From: Nostoc sp. CHAB 5824
Lineage (GTDB): Bacteria; Cyanobacteriota; Cyanobacteriia; Cyanobacteriales; Nostocaceae
Direction of reading: 5' to 3'
Assembly (NCBI RefSeq): GCF_020829665.1
Contig: NZ_JAIVFT010000003.1
Span: 469,821 to 533,820, forward strand
Length of the DNA stretch: 64,000 nucleotides
Below the pieces are notes generated by a model. The model was not told where the DNA came from and did not search any database. It saw nothing but the letters and a program-made list of their open reading frames with translations. Positions 15,888 through 25,088 of this stretch are shown piece after piece; positions within the stretch are counted from its first letter, which is position 1; the number at the start of each line of letters is the position of its first letter. The position numbers were made by a program, and so were the translations under genes.

Positions 15888-16814
15888 TCAGCCATTTTTG
15901 TCTAATACACTCGATGCTGCTTCGTCGGAAAGAGTAGTAACGATGTCTCTCAGGGAGCGTTCGCCTTCGCACTCTTCTGGTGTTTCCTTACCCAAAGAGG
16001 TATCTTTCACCAAGCGGTAAACGTCGGCGGCTCCGTAAAAAATCCGCTCAGTCAGACCTAACTCTTGAAAGGTTTCAGCAATCTCTTCCATTTCTCCTAT
16101 CCAACGATGTGCTTTTGGTGTCATGGATGGAATGGAACGGGTGAGAATAGCAGCAAGTTCTGGTTGGCTACTAGATACTTCGTTCCATAGTTGCTCATCC
16201 AAACCTAAACGATGGGCAGCAATGAGTAATTCTGTACCAATCGCTGTTAGTCCTTTTGTTAGGGCGGCGTAAGACATTTTCAATCCAGAAGCCTGACCAA
16301 TTTCATCGCCAATTACTCGTATATCTAACCCATAATTCCGCAATTGTTGAAATTCATCGGCCTGTTTTCCTGACGCATAAATGCGAGTGCGACCGGGAAC
16401 TCTAGGAGGGGGACCAATGATGGAAGCATCTACAAAAGTTGCTCCAGATGATTCAATTAGTTGGGCAATACGTTTTACTTTTTGAGGTGCGATGTCTTCG
16501 ACAACCCCTTCGGGGAACGCATTACCATCAACATAAAGAATCTGTTTCCCCACATTACTTATCACCTCAGCTACTTGTTTTGCTACCTCTGCGGCGGCGG
16601 CGGGGACTAAAACTGATAACACCACATCAGATTCAATTACTAGTTGTGTGAGGGAACCCACATCTTGGATATTAGCTGCGGCAGCTAATTGCCGAGTTCG
16701 TTGACTGCGATCGTCTAGGGCGGCAATAGTTCTTAATCCATTTTGATTGAGAACCGCTGCTATAGCCTGCCCCATGTCACCTGGACTTAAAATACCAACT
16801 GTTTGGATTTGCAT
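15888..16814 (-). CDS. NAD(P)-binding dehydrogenase, 6-phosphogluconate/DUF1932 type
   Basis: A 308-residue beta-hydroxyacid-dehydrogenase-like protein. An N-terminal Rossmann domain carries VGILSPGDMGQAIAAVL, and a C-terminal helical DUF1932 domain has SGLKMSYAALTKGLTAIGTEL with the conserved Lys-containing helix. The reaction is probably oxidation of a 3-hydroxy acid or a related reduction. It is divergent from the amidase at 17342. A degenerate motif A copy lies 75 bases before its ATG. Confidence 0.75.
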   Translation of the reverse strand: MQIQTVGILSPGDMGQAIAAVLNQNGLRTIAALDDRSQRTRQLAAAANIQDVGSLTQLVIESDVVLSVLVPAAAAEVAKQVAEVISNVGKQILYVDGNAFPEGVVEDIAPQKVKRIAQLIESSGATFVDASIIGPPPRVPGRTRIYASGKQADEFQQLRNYGLDIRVIGDEIGQASGLKMSYAALTKGLTAIGTELLIAAHRLGLDEQLWNEVSSSQPELAAILTRSIPSMTPKAHRWIGEMEEIAETFQELGLTERIFYGAADVYRLVKDTSLGKETPEECEGERSLRDIVTTLSDEAASSVLDKNG

Positions 16815-16888
16815 GGAAAGCTTGATTGTTACCTGTATTCAGCTTTTGACTAATACGCTGATTTTGGTGATTGAGTTAGAAGCTAAAC

Positions 16889-16914
16889 TACGGTAAACTG
16901 ATAGGATCGCCGTA
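16889..16914. promoter_or_regulatory. Motif A copy 3, one arm degenerate
   Basis: TACGGTAAAC (16889-16898), spacer TGATAG, then GATCGCCGTA (16905-16914). The outer TACGG/CCGTA is symmetric; the inner bases of the right arm differ. It lies between the divergent DUF1932 dehydrogenase and amidase genes, nearer the former. Confidence 0.45.
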
Positions 16915-17082
16915 ATTAATCTAAGTAAGAATTTAACATACATCATTCCTTAGAAGCAAGCTATTTAATGACTCCAAAAGCAGAATTATCTTGATTTGTC
17001 CTTACTTTCGTGGCTGGCTTTATTGCAGTGCTGGTGTTCCACTAAGGCTCGCTGGCGCTGCTTCATGCAATAAAAAAGCAAG

Positions 17083-17238
17083 GGAGCAGGGAGCAGGGGA
17101 GAAAAACCATGCCACTTGCGGGTGGGGTTTCAACCAAAGGAGAAAAGGAGCAGGGTGCTTTCGTCCACAAGGAACGAGGTTTGTACCTCCACAGCAAAGG
17201 GGGAAACTTTATCTTCCCCTCTGCCCCCTGCCTTTTAT
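17083..17238. repeat. Inverted GC-rich repeat, non-coding
   Basis: GGAGCAGGGAGCAGGGGAG on the left is roughly inverted by CTTCCCCTCTGCCCCCTGCC on the right. Open frames on both strands here are repeat translations. The rest of 16815-17341 holds motif A copy 3 and nothing else I can name. Confidence 0.5.
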
Positions 17239-17341
17239 AAACTTTGCACCCCGTACGCCTTATCAAACCACACCCACATCGCCCTTTGGTATACCGCAAT
17301 TTCTATCAGTCTCGCTTAGATAGTAGATAAAATCTAAAATT

Positions 17342-18742
17342 ATGTCAGAAATTACTAATTTATCAGCTTCTCAACTGTTATCGCTATATCGCGATCGCCA
17401 GTTGTCACCAGTTGCAGTTACCAAAGCTGCCCTAGAACGAATCAATACTTACAATAGCTCAGTTAACGCCTTTGCGATCGTAGATGAACAGACTGCTCTG
17501 GCTGAAGCCCAAGCCTCAGAAGTGCGTTGGCTCAATGGAAATCCCCGTGGCTTAGTGGATGGTATACCTTTCACCGTCAAGGATTTACTATTAACCAAGG
17601 GTTTACCAACGCGCCGAGGGAGTAAAGCGATTATCGTGAATCAACCTTGGGAAGAAGATGCACCTGCGGTAGCCTGTTTACGCGAACAGGGAGCAGTTTT
17701 ACTAGGAAAAACCACAACTTCTGAATTTGGTTGGAAGGGTGTCACCGATAGTCCGCTTACTGGTATCACCCGCAATCCTTGGAATACAGATTTGACTCCC
17801 GGAGGAAGTAGCGGTGGGGCTGCTGTCGCTGCTGCATTGGGAATGGGAATACTGCATCTCGGTACAGATGGCGGCGGATCTTCAAGAACACCGGCGGCGC
17901 TAACAGGTGTATTTGGTTTCAAACCAACTTTTGGGCGTGTCGCAGGTTATCCATCAGCCCATACTGGATCATTGTTTCATGTTGGCGTTCTGGTTCGCAC
18001 CGTCACTGATGCAGCAGTTACCTTAAATGCGATCGCTCATCCTGATGTGCGTGATTGGTATGCTTTACCAGATGATAAACAAGACTATACTTCTGATTTA
18101 GACAAGGGTGTAGCCGGATTGAGAATTGCTTACAGTCCCAACTTTGGCTACGCTGAGGTTGATTCAGAAGTAGCTGCTTTAGTTAAAGCCGCAGTTGATG
18201 TTTTTGCTAATCTCGGTGCAATTGTTGAAGAAGTCGATCCAGGTTTTGCGAATCCTCGTCCCATTTTTCAAACCTTGTGGCAAGCTGGTGCAGCTAAGTT
18301 ATTGCGTGGCTTTAGTCCAGAACAACAAGCTGTAATTGAAGAAGGTTTGCAAGCTATAGCCAAAGAAGGCGATCGCCTCACCTTAACAGAATATTTTAAT
18401 GCTCAAGATGCCCGTGAAGCATTGGGATGGCAAATGCAAAGATTTCATCAAAACTATGATTTATTACTTACTCCCACCTTACCGATAGCTGCTTTTCCCG
18501 TTGGACAAAATCGGCCTCAATCATCTATTGAGCATCAGCATCGAGATTGGACACCTTTTACATATCCTTTCAACCTTACACAACAACCTGCTGCATCTTT
18601 ACCTTGTGGCTTCACCAAAAACGGTTTGCCTGTTGGTATACAAATTGCCGCTGCAAAATATAAAGATTTACTGGTCTTGCAAGCAGCTAAAGCTTATGAA
18701 AGTGTTTCTCCTTTCATCATGCCGTTAACACCAATAAATTGA
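17342..18742 (+). CDS. Amidase of the amidase-signature family
   Basis: A 466-residue amide hydrolase with a Ser-cisSer-Lys triad. The Lys is in FTVKDLLLTKG near residue 80, the cis-Ser in TPGGSSGGAAVAAALG near residue 155, and the nucleophile region is GTDGGGSSRTPAALTGVFGF near residue 178, followed by KPTFGRV. The length fits the family, and no signal peptide is seen. A GatA role is unlikely because it is monocistronic with no GatB or GatC near. Indole-acetamide, nitrile-derived or allophanate-type amides are all possible. Confidence 0.85.
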   Translation: MSEITNLSASQLLSLYRDRQLSPVAVTKAALERINTYNSSVNAFAIVDEQTALAEAQASEVRWLNGNPRGLVDGIPFTVKDLLLTKGLPTRRGSKAIIVNQPWEEDAPAVACLREQGAVLLGKTTTSEFGWKGVTDSPLTGITRNPWNTDLTPGGSSGGAAVAAALGMGILHLGTDGGGSSRTPAALTGVFGFKPTFGRVAGYPSAHTGSLFHVGVLVRTVTDAAVTLNAIAHPDVRDWYALPDDKQDYTSDLDKGVAGLRIAYSPNFGYAEVDSEVAALVKAAVDVFANLGAIVEEVDPGFANPRPIFQTLWQAGAAKLLRGFSPEQQAVIEEGLQAIAKEGDRLTLTEYFNAQDAREALGWQMQRFHQNYDLLLTPTLPIAAFPVGQNRPQSSIEHQHRDWTPFTYPFNLTQQPAASLPCGFTKNGLPVGIQIAAAKYKDLLVLQAAKAYESVSPFIMPLTPIN

Positions 18743-18811
18743 GGCGAACATGAGGAAAAATCTATAAAATTTTGCAGTCTTCCAACTACTTTTGACTACT
18801 TCTGGTGTAAA

Positions 18812-19258
18812 TTACCAACCATACTCGCTATAAAAGATTCCTTTTTTTATATTTTCAATTGCTTGCTTTACGTATTGAACTATGTTCTTGGGAAGAGCTT
18901 CAACTTCAAACCAACCCAAGTCGTCACATTTTTGAGGCTCCATATTTTCAGGTTCATATTTCCATTTATTTGCCAAAATAAAAGCATCAATCCATTCCTC
19001 CCCAGAATCTTTGCGATGAATAATATGAACTACTTCCAAATCTTGTATATTTAAATCTATTCCCACTTCTTCTTTTGCTTCTCTGACTACAGCCTGGATA
19101 AAAGTTTCATTTCCATCTACTAAACCGGCAACAACACTATAGTTTCCATCTTCATATCCTGTGTTAAAACGTCTAATAAGTAATATTTTATGATCCTTAT
19201 ACAAAATTAAGTGAGAGGCCGGTATCAGCTTAAATGGATTAGTTTTCATCAGATTCAT
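18812..19258 (-). CDS. Nudix hydrolase
   Basis: A 148-residue Nudix enzyme. The Nudix box runs from GLVDGNETFIQAVVREAKEE to VGI, with the REAKEE metal-binding core intact. The preceding ILLIRRFNTGYEDGNYSV strand and loop is typical of 8-oxo-dGTP or nucleotide-sugar hydrolases. The start is ATG 19258, with ATG 19249 as an alternative. It stands alone on the minus strand. The substrate is unknown. Confidence 0.8.
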   Translation of the reverse strand: MNLMKTNPFKLIPASHLILYKDHKILLIRRFNTGYEDGNYSVVAGLVDGNETFIQAVVREAKEEVGIDLNIQDLEVVHIIHRKDSGEEWIDAFILANKWKYEPENMEPQKCDDLGWFEVEALPKNIVQYVKQAIENIKKGIFYSEYGW

Positions 19259-19269
19259 TATGAATTTAA

Positions 19270-19760
19270 AATTGATAGCCGAGCGCGAGTTGAATAATGA
19301 GGAAGAGTGTGAAAGCTTGTCGAAAGTTAATTAATAGCTTATTAAGGGCTTCTGTATCAATTAAAAAAGCATCGTGACCGTAAATTGATTTCAGCTAACC
19401 TAGTTGAGCATTAGGAATTAAATCCGCTAATTCTTGTTGTTCTATAGCGGATAAAGAATGTCAGAATCAATAGCAACAACTAAAGCGGGTTGTTTAATGC
19501 TTTGCAGAACAGATTTATAGTCTTGACCTTGAGCAATATCATGACTATCCATCGCTTGGGTGAGAGTGATGTAAGTATTGGCATCAAATCTCTGTACTAG
19601 CTTTCGACCATGATGTTGTAAGTAGCTAGCGATCGCAAATTGGTCAGCAGAAGCATCATAGTGTCGTCCAAAACGTTCTGTAAAGAAAGGTCTGCCAAGA
19701 ACGGTAAGCACTCATCGCCATCATCCGCGCTACAGCTACTTCATATTGACGTGCCTTTTG
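19270..19760 (-). pseudogene. Homoserine O-acetyltransferase (metX-like) remnant
   Basis: The C-terminal half of a MetX-type alpha/beta hydrolase is visible in pieces: ARMMAMSAYRS, a FTERFGRHYDASADQF block, FDANTYITLTQAMDSHDIAQG, PALVVAIDSDILYPL, and then, after internal stops, SIYGHDAFLIDTEAL with the catalytic HD. The N-terminal half with the nucleophile is missing. The frame is broken near 19442 and 19397. The 5' side is joined to a methyltransferase remnant near 19750. It is certainly non-functional. Confidence 0.75.
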
Positions 19761-19967
19761 CAGCATATTTTCAGAAGCATCTATTCCCAGAGTTTCTTGT
19801 GCTGCTAGTGTATCGTACAGATATTTAGTTAACTTTTCCGTTCCAGATCCTAAATCCAGAACTCGTAAGTTTTCTTGCCGATGCACCATGTCTACCAAAT
19901 CGTAAAATGGGCGACTTCTTTGGGATTAAAACCCTTTATATAATTCTGGATTCCATTTATCTGGCAT
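19750..19967 (-). pseudogene. SAM methyltransferase N-terminal remnant joined to the metX remnant
   Basis: The relic starts MPDKWNPELYKGF, breaks frame near 19920, and continues as LVDMVHRQENLRVLDLGSGT, which holds SAM motif I, followed by TLGIDASENMLQKAR. It then runs directly into MetX-like sequence, so a deletion joined two unrelated genes. It resembles trans-aconitate-type methyltransferases at the N-terminus. Not functional. Confidence 0.65.
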
Positions 19968-20067
19968 TTTGTAACTCTACCTCCTCAATACACAACTTAC
20001 TAAAGCTGCCACAGTTATATTTATTTCTTTTTTGGATAGTTAGATTAGTAAATATAATTAACAGCTA

Positions 20068-20628
20068 TTAATTAAACTGTAATTTGCCAAGCTTTTTTAA
20101 AGCGAAAAATAATGAGCTAATATGTAATGTTTGCAATAAAGTACCGCTTTCAATTAATTCTATAACTTTTTGTAAAGGCAACAGCAACACATCAATTTGT
20201 TCTGTATCGTCCAAATTTAAATCAGCTATCTTTTCTACATCTGTTGCTAAAAAACAATGAGTAAGATTATTATGGGTTGCTGGATTTGGTGATAATATGG
20301 TAGTTTCAATAAAATTATCGCTAGTGTAACCTGTTTCTTCTAATAGCTCACGTTTCGCTGCTGCGACTGGTGATAAATCTTCTGCTTCTACAGCACCGCT
20401 AGGTAATTCTAAAACTATTTTTTGTAGACCGTGGCGATATTGTTTGACTAAGACAACTTCCTGATTTTTTGTGAAAGCTACAACATTTACCCATGTAGGA
20501 TATTCTAGAACATAATAAGGCTCGACTATTTTGCCATCAGGCATTTGACAAGTATCGGCTCTTACTGAAATCCATCTATCTTTGACAACATATTTAGAGT
20601 TTAATAAATTCCAATTAAATGAATCCAC
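20068..20628 (-). CDS. Nudix hydrolase, ADP-ribose pyrophosphatase type
   Basis: A 186-residue Nudix protein. WISVRADTCQMPDGK and VLVKQYRHGLQKIVLELPSG lead into a Nudix box with AAKRELLEETGY. The layout, with an N-terminal strand pair before QYRHG, is that of ADP-sugar diphosphatases. It lies 21 bases downstream of the HAD gene and may share its transcript. Confidence 0.82.
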   Translation of the reverse strand: MDSFNWNLLNSKYVVKDRWISVRADTCQMPDGKIVEPYYVLEYPTWVNVVAFTKNQEVVLVKQYRHGLQKIVLELPSGAVEAEDLSPVAAAKRELLEETGYTSDNFIETTILSPNPATHNNLTHCFLATDVEKIADLNLDDTEQIDVLLLPLQKVIELIESGTLLQTLHISSLFFALKKLGKLQFN

Positions 20629-20648
20629 TTTCCTGAATCCTATTTTTG

Positions 20649-21335
20649 TTAGTGAGAATGCGATCGCACATTTAATGGATAGATAAAGTTAGCAAGCAAT
20701 TTTGGAATCTCATCTGGAGTATGGGCAATCAAATCAGCACCGTGAGTCTTTAACTCTTCTTCTGTTCCGTAGCCGTAGGTGACACCAATTGCAGTCACAT
20801 AATTGTGCTTGGCTCCGATCATATCGTGAGAGCGATCGCCTACCATCACCAGATGAGAAGGTGAAAGCTGTTCTGTGACTAAGATGTGATAAATCAAGTC
20901 AGCTTTTACACTCCGCGTGCCGTCAAGTTCACTCCCATAAACCCCATTGAAAAGCGACGACAAGCCAAAATGTTCAATGATCTGTGTAGCATAAATATAT
21001 GGTTTAGAAGTGGCAACAAAAGTTTTATAACCAGCAAAACGAATAGCGTCTAAGGTTTCTGAAATCTTGGGATAAAGGGAGTTTTCAAATAATCCTATCG
21101 TAGCAAAGCGACTCCTATAAAGTGAAATGGCTTGTTCTAAAACTGTGTCATCTGAAGTCTTCAGTAGCAGCGAAAAACTGTCTTGGATTGGAGGGCCAAT
21201 ACACCAATACAATTCATCAGCATCGGGTGGTCTATAACCGAGTTCAGATAAAGCAAACTGAATGCAGCGAGTAATACCAAGCTTGGGATCTGTCAAAGTC
21301 CCATCTAAATCAAACAGAATAGCGTAAGTAGACAT
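20649..21335 (-). CDS. HAD-family phosphatase, phosphoglycolate-phosphatase-like
   Basis: A HAD subfamily IA enzyme: motif I ILFDLDGTLTDPKLG, cap domain, motif II FVATSKP, conserved Lys in GTRSVKADLIYHIL, and motif IV MVGDRSHDMIGA. The ATG at 21335 (MSTYAILFDLDG) is preferred over 21368, because the upstream part translates an AT-rich repeat. A role in repair of phosphoglycolate or 5'-nucleotides is plausible. Confidence 0.8.
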   Translation of the reverse strand: MSTYAILFDLDGTLTDPKLGITRCIQFALSELGYRPPDADELYWCIGPPIQDSFSLLLKTSDDTVLEQAISLYRSRFATIGLFENSLYPKISETLDAIRFAGYKTFVATSKPYIYATQIIEHFGLSSLFNGVYGSELDGTRSVKADLIYHILVTEQLSPSHLVMVGDRSHDMIGAKHNYVTAIGVTYGYGTEEELKTHGADLIAHTPDEIPKLLANFIYPLNVRSHSH

Positions 21336-21409
21336 ATTTAATAATTCGTAATTCGTAATTAATAACACTTTTAATTACTCTCTATGCCTCTGCGCGGCGG
21401 ACACTTTCC

Positions 21410-21460
21410 TCTCCTGACGGAGACGCTGCGCGTAGCTTGCTTCCCCGTAGGGGTACAAAT
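21410..21460. repeat. Small dispersed repeat
   Basis: The sequence GACGCTGCGCGTAGCTTGCT is shared with 2096-2115 and, inverted, with about 31812-31831. It is followed by CCCCGTAGGGGTAC, a short hairpin also found at 23792. It lies between the HAD and EamA genes. Confidence 0.6.
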
Positions 21461-21557
21461 TGGGAAACCCGCCTACGGAAGTGTCCTCCTCTGCATGAAA
21501 CCAAAAATTAAATACTTTACAAATTAATCACTCATTAACTCCTATTTTTGAGCAATT

Positions 21558-22505
21558 TTATGGGCTACGTCTACGTACAAAGCTTTCTCCACTCAACAGT
21601 GCAATTCCTAATGTGACAATACCAATCCCCAAGCTTTGAATTAGGTTTAAAGTTTCGCTAATTGTTGCCCATGCGACTAATGCTGTTAATGCTGGACTGC
21701 TTGCGCCGATGATAGAAGCCTTAGTTGCGCCAATCATGCGAATTCCCACATTATTGAAAGTGTGTCCCATGAAACTAACTAAACCAGAAAAAATACTGCC
21801 AATCCACAGGGGTGTCCAATCAAGTTGGGTGCTGGGAAGTGGCCAGAACAGTAAGCTTACACCAGAGAGCAGTAAAGTGCAGGTAAAACTAATCCAGGTG
21901 AAGGGAACTGGATGGAATTTTTCTAAACATTTTTGGGCTAGGACTTTATAAAAGGCATAAACAACTCCAGAACCAACGCTGGCGAAAATGCCAGTAGTAA
22001 TCGTGTCACTGCTGTAAGCAGCAGAAGATTGAGGAATTGTGAATACGCCGCCTCCTAGAATAATCACCATTACTAGCCAACGGAAGATTGTAGGACGTTC
22101 GCCAAAAAACCTCCAAGCAAGCAGCGCCGTAAACACGGGATAAGTAAAAAATAGGGTCATGGCAATTCCAGTAGGAATTAACCCAATAGCAACGTAGAGT
22201 AACGCAATATACAGAAACATCAATACTCCACAGCCCAATGCTTGGAGCAAAACATCAGTGCGTTCGCGCCTGAACAAGTCTCGAAATTCTTTTCCAGCAG
22301 ATGGATACAACTTGAATGCTAGAGATCCCATAAGTGGAACCACCAGTAACATTCGCATGAACATCAGCAATAATGAGTTCTGCAAATCCGGTTTAACGTA
22401 TCCACCGAGTACAAATAAACCCAGTACGAGATGTTCTGAAAACAAAACTCGCACAGTAACATTGTGAAACGATAAAACAAAAGCGGATAGAAGAACCGTG
22501 AACAT
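21558..22505 (-). CDS. EamA/DMT-family transporter
   Basis: A 315-residue inner-membrane protein with two EamA halves, about ten hydrophobic helices in all (for example LLMFMRMLLVVPLMGSLAF, LYIALLYVAIGLIPTGIAMT and LTALVAWATISETLNL). DMT transporters of this type export metabolites or amino acids. No gene next to it points to a substrate. Confidence 0.8.
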   Translation of the reverse strand: MFTVLLSAFVLSFHNVTVRVLFSEHLVLGLFVLGGYVKPDLQNSLLLMFMRMLLVVPLMGSLAFKLYPSAGKEFRDLFRRERTDVLLQALGCGVLMFLYIALLYVAIGLIPTGIAMTLFFTYPVFTALLAWRFFGERPTIFRWLVMVIILGGGVFTIPQSSAAYSSDTITTGIFASVGSGVVYAFYKVLAQKCLEKFHPVPFTWISFTCTLLLSGVSLLFWPLPSTQLDWTPLWIGSIFSGLVSFMGHTFNNVGIRMIGATKASIIGASSPALTALVAWATISETLNLIQSLGIGIVTLGIALLSGESFVRRRSP

Positions 22506-22581
22506 AATTGTTAATTCGTAATTATTATCCCAAGAGTAAACAACTCGTAATTGGAATGTTAACTACAATTACTAATTATCT

Positions 22582-23175
22582 TTAGGAGTCTGGTTTCGTC
22601 GCTTGCAGGGAAGGTTGCCCAGAAAATTCATCATACCATTGTACAAGTTTGGGGTAGCTTAGTCGCCATTGCAGTTCAGGTAGACGGCTCTCTAGCCCCA
22701 GTCCTGATGCGAGAGTGATATGAGCAAGCTTAGGAGTTTGGTCGAATTTATCAGAAATCTTCTCAAAGTAGTCCAAGATTCTTAAAGCACGCAATCGCTC
22801 TAACTCGATTATTCCTGATGATTGCTCACTTGAAGAACGCCGTAACTCCCGTACCCAGACAGCAATACCATCTATGAACCCACTAGCTATACCTTCAAGT
22901 TGCTGTAAAAAGCCATCAGAAATATCAGCAACTAATTTGATTTCAGGATTTAATTGATTTAAATAAACGCATATTATGCGTGTTTCACTCAAGATAAATC
23001 CGTCATCAATTGCTAGAGTTGGGACTTTACCTGTGGGGTTGTAATTCAGTAGCTCGCTGTTTGGATCTCGTACAGTGACTTTTTGCATTTCGATCTGCTC
23101 ACTGAGATTCAGTTCTAGTGAAGCTATTCTTGCTATGCGTGCATAGGGAGAGTTAGGTGTGTAGAAGAGTTTCAT
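22582..23175 (-). CDS. Glutathione S-transferase family protein
   Basis: A 197-residue GST fold. The thioredoxin-like N-domain has MKLFYTPNSPYARIARI with a Ser/Tyr active-site region, NPTGKVPTLAIDDGFIL with the cis-Pro, and SETRIICVYL for the gamma-glutamyl contact. A helical C-domain follows. Cyanobacterial GSTs use glutathione for detoxification or isomerisation. It is a second GST besides that at 26004. It shares the strand of the GNAT gene upstream, 49 bases away. Confidence 0.8.
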   Translation of the reverse strand: MKLFYTPNSPYARIARIASLELNLSEQIEMQKVTVRDPNSELLNYNPTGKVPTLAIDDGFILSETRIICVYLNQLNPEIKLVADISDGFLQQLEGIASGFIDGIAVWVRELRRSSSEQSSGIIELERLRALRILDYFEKISDKFDQTPKLAHITLASGLGLESRLPELQWRLSYPKLVQWYDEFSGQPSLQATKPDS

Positions 23176-23224
23176 GAAATGCGATGTATCTCCTGGGAAG
23201 TTTGTACTTATAGTTTTTGCAGAC

Positions 23225-23734
23225 TTAACTCACAAACAATGCCATTGCTAGGTCATCTATGTAAAAACTGTCTGGCAGTTTTAATCGTTTCTTGAATCTA
23301 CCTTCTTCAAAGAATCCGATTTTTTTATACAGGGCAATTGCAGGTTTATTAGTAGCTCGCACTAGTAGTTCGACTTTTTCTACACCAGGAGTCTCTTTAG
23401 CCCAAGTTAGTAGATGATTCATAATCGTTTGTCCGATTCCCTGCCGTTGGAATCCTGGATAGACGAAGATATTCAGCCGTACTATATGGGCTAGCGCAGA
23501 CAAACTCATGGGATCGAGCATTGCATGACCAACTATTTTGTCGTCTAATAAGGCAATGATGTAAAGTCCACGAGGATGATGGCTAAGTTCAGCAATTTTG
23601 ACTGCGAAGGCATCTGATGTGATTTCATTTGGACGGGAAACCATATAGCCTGGTGTCTCGGCTATCTTAGCTTCAGCTGCCGCTAAAACTGGTGCATCTG
23701 CTACTTCTGCCCTTCTGATTTTCACCTTTGACAT
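23225..23734 (-). CDS. GNAT-family N-acetyltransferase
   Basis: A 169-residue acetyltransferase from ATG 23734 (MSKVKIRRAEVADAP). The longer open frame to 23824 translates a REP-like repeat and is rejected. Motif A is LNIFVYPGFQRQGIGQTIMN, and ALYKKIGFFEEGRFKKRL is the usual motif B ending of RimI- or Pat-like enzymes. The acceptor is unknown. Confidence 0.8.
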   Translation of the reverse strand: MSKVKIRRAEVADAPVLAAAEAKIAETPGYMVSRPNEITSDAFAVKIAELSHHPRGLYIIALLDDKIVGHAMLDPMSLSALAHIVRLNIFVYPGFQRQGIGQTIMNHLLTWAKETPGVEKVELLVRATNKPAIALYKKIGFFEEGRFKKRLKLPDSFYIDDLAMALFVS

Positions 23735-23771
23735 TGATAAAAATTGCTTTTTAAACACCAGGGGTAGATGC

Positions 23772-23970
23772 GTAGGTTGGGTTGTAGCAAGATCCCCGTA
23801 GGGGTACGCAGTGAAACCCAACATTTACAAGACTTTGAGGTGTTGGGTTTCGTCCCTCAAACGCCAGGCGCTTCTCCCTTGGCGCTAGCCTCTCCCTTGG
23901 GGAGAAGGGGAGACGCTGCGCGAACAAGTCGGCAGAGCCGCCCAACGCACTGGCTCCTCAACCTACATCT
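23772..23970. repeat. REP-like and small dispersed repeats
   Basis: GTAGGTTGGGTT (23772-23783) is inverted as AACCCAAC (23815-23822). A second arm pair, GTTGGGTTTCG at 23842 and CTCAACCTAC near 23955-23965, follows with GAGACGCTGCGCGAAC between. The GTAGGTTGGGT word is the one flanking the RAYT gene at 10.1 kb, so these are probably substrates of the same or a related transposase. Confidence 0.6.
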
Positions 23971-24100
23971 GCATCACATTTTTAGTGAAATGGTATAACT
24001 CAGGAGATACAACTTGGGTAAATTGGCTAACTGGACGGGGTGAACCAAGGTTTTCTTATAAAACCCGTCCTTCATATTGCTTTGCAGCCCCCAATCCCTT

Positions 24101-25015
24101 TTAAACTAAAGCGGGTTCACGTCGGTTATATGCAGAAGAATCTCCCTTAATAGCCTCACTCTGTTTACCATCAATACCAACAGGAATGTCACCTACAAGT
24201 GTGACTCGTTGAACATGGCGAGGTTGATTACCGTAGTCTGCGATCGCATAATGTTGAGTAGCGCGATTATCCCAGAAAGCCACATCGCCTACTTTCCAGC
24301 GCCACCGGACTGTGTTCTCAGGACGTGTGATGTAAGCTTGCAACAATTTCAAGATTTCATCGGATTCATTCTGTGATAAACCGCGCAGGCGACGCACAAA
24401 CCCACCAATGAACAACCCACGTTCACCGGATTCAGGATGGACGCGGACAACTGGATGTAGAGTTTCGTATAAAGTCGAGGTGAAAACAGCCCGATACTTT
24501 AAGACTTCTTCTGGTAAGTCAATTGTAGCTGCTGCATAATCGTAGGCGTTGCTGTGTACTGCCCAGAGTTGGTCAGCAAGATTACGTAAGTGAGTTGGTA
24601 AATCTTCATAAGCAGTCACGGAGTTTGCCCAAATCGTATCACCTCCTGATGGTGGGATGACAAGCGCCCGTAAAATAGAACCAAGAGGGGGACGATCTAC
24701 AAATGTGACATCGGTGTGCCAAGTGTTGGCGCGGCTCACAGTCTTACCGTAATTGAGATCAAGAACTTCTGGGTTTTCTGGCAATGAGGGAACGGTGGGA
24801 TGGGCTGTGGTGACTTCCCCAAAGCGTCGGGCGAAGGCTATTTGTCCTTGAGCGTCAAGATTCTGATCTCGGAAGAAGATGACTTTGTATTTAACTAAAG
24901 CTTTACGGATATCGCTGATGATTTCATTGCTGAGGTTACTGCTCAAGTCAACACCAATGATTTTTGCACCGATACGTCCGGCGATTGGTTTGATGTCAAA
25001 GTGTTGGGAAGTCAT
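24101..25015 (-). CDS. TauD/TfdA-family 2-oxoglutarate dioxygenase
   Basis: A 304-residue Fe(II)/2-oxoglutarate oxygenase. The metal-binding HxD is in NTWHTDVTFVDRPPLGSIL near residue 100, and the distal His and 2-oxoglutarate Arg are in NRATQHYAIADYGNQPRHVQ near residue 255. The family cleaves sulfonates (taurine), sulfate esters or phenoxyacetates by hydroxylation. It is the third gene of a GST - CmcJ/NvfI - TauD run transcribed from the divergent promoter at 26.7 kb. A paralogue lies at 40202. A sulfur-scavenging role fits the SBPs but is inferred. Confidence 0.85.
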   Translation of the reverse strand: MTSQHFDIKPIAGRIGAKIIGVDLSSNLSNEIISDIRKALVKYKVIFFRDQNLDAQGQIAFARRFGEVTTAHPTVPSLPENPEVLDLNYGKTVSRANTWHTDVTFVDRPPLGSILRALVIPPSGGDTIWANSVTAYEDLPTHLRNLADQLWAVHSNAYDYAAATIDLPEEVLKYRAVFTSTLYETLHPVVRVHPESGERGLFIGGFVRRLRGLSQNESDEILKLLQAYITRPENTVRWRWKVGDVAFWDNRATQHYAIADYGNQPRHVQRVTLVGDIPVGIDGKQSEAIKGDSSAYNRREPALV

Positions 25016-25088
25016 AATATTTGTGTCTCCAAGGGTTAATTAATTTGTTTTACGTAGAGGGTAGGAGTTTGAGAGAAGTTTTTGCGAT

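Noticed and set aside
16991..17323. 110-residue frame before the amidase
   Set aside because: It translates a GC-rich inverted repeat and has no ribosome site or family resemblance.
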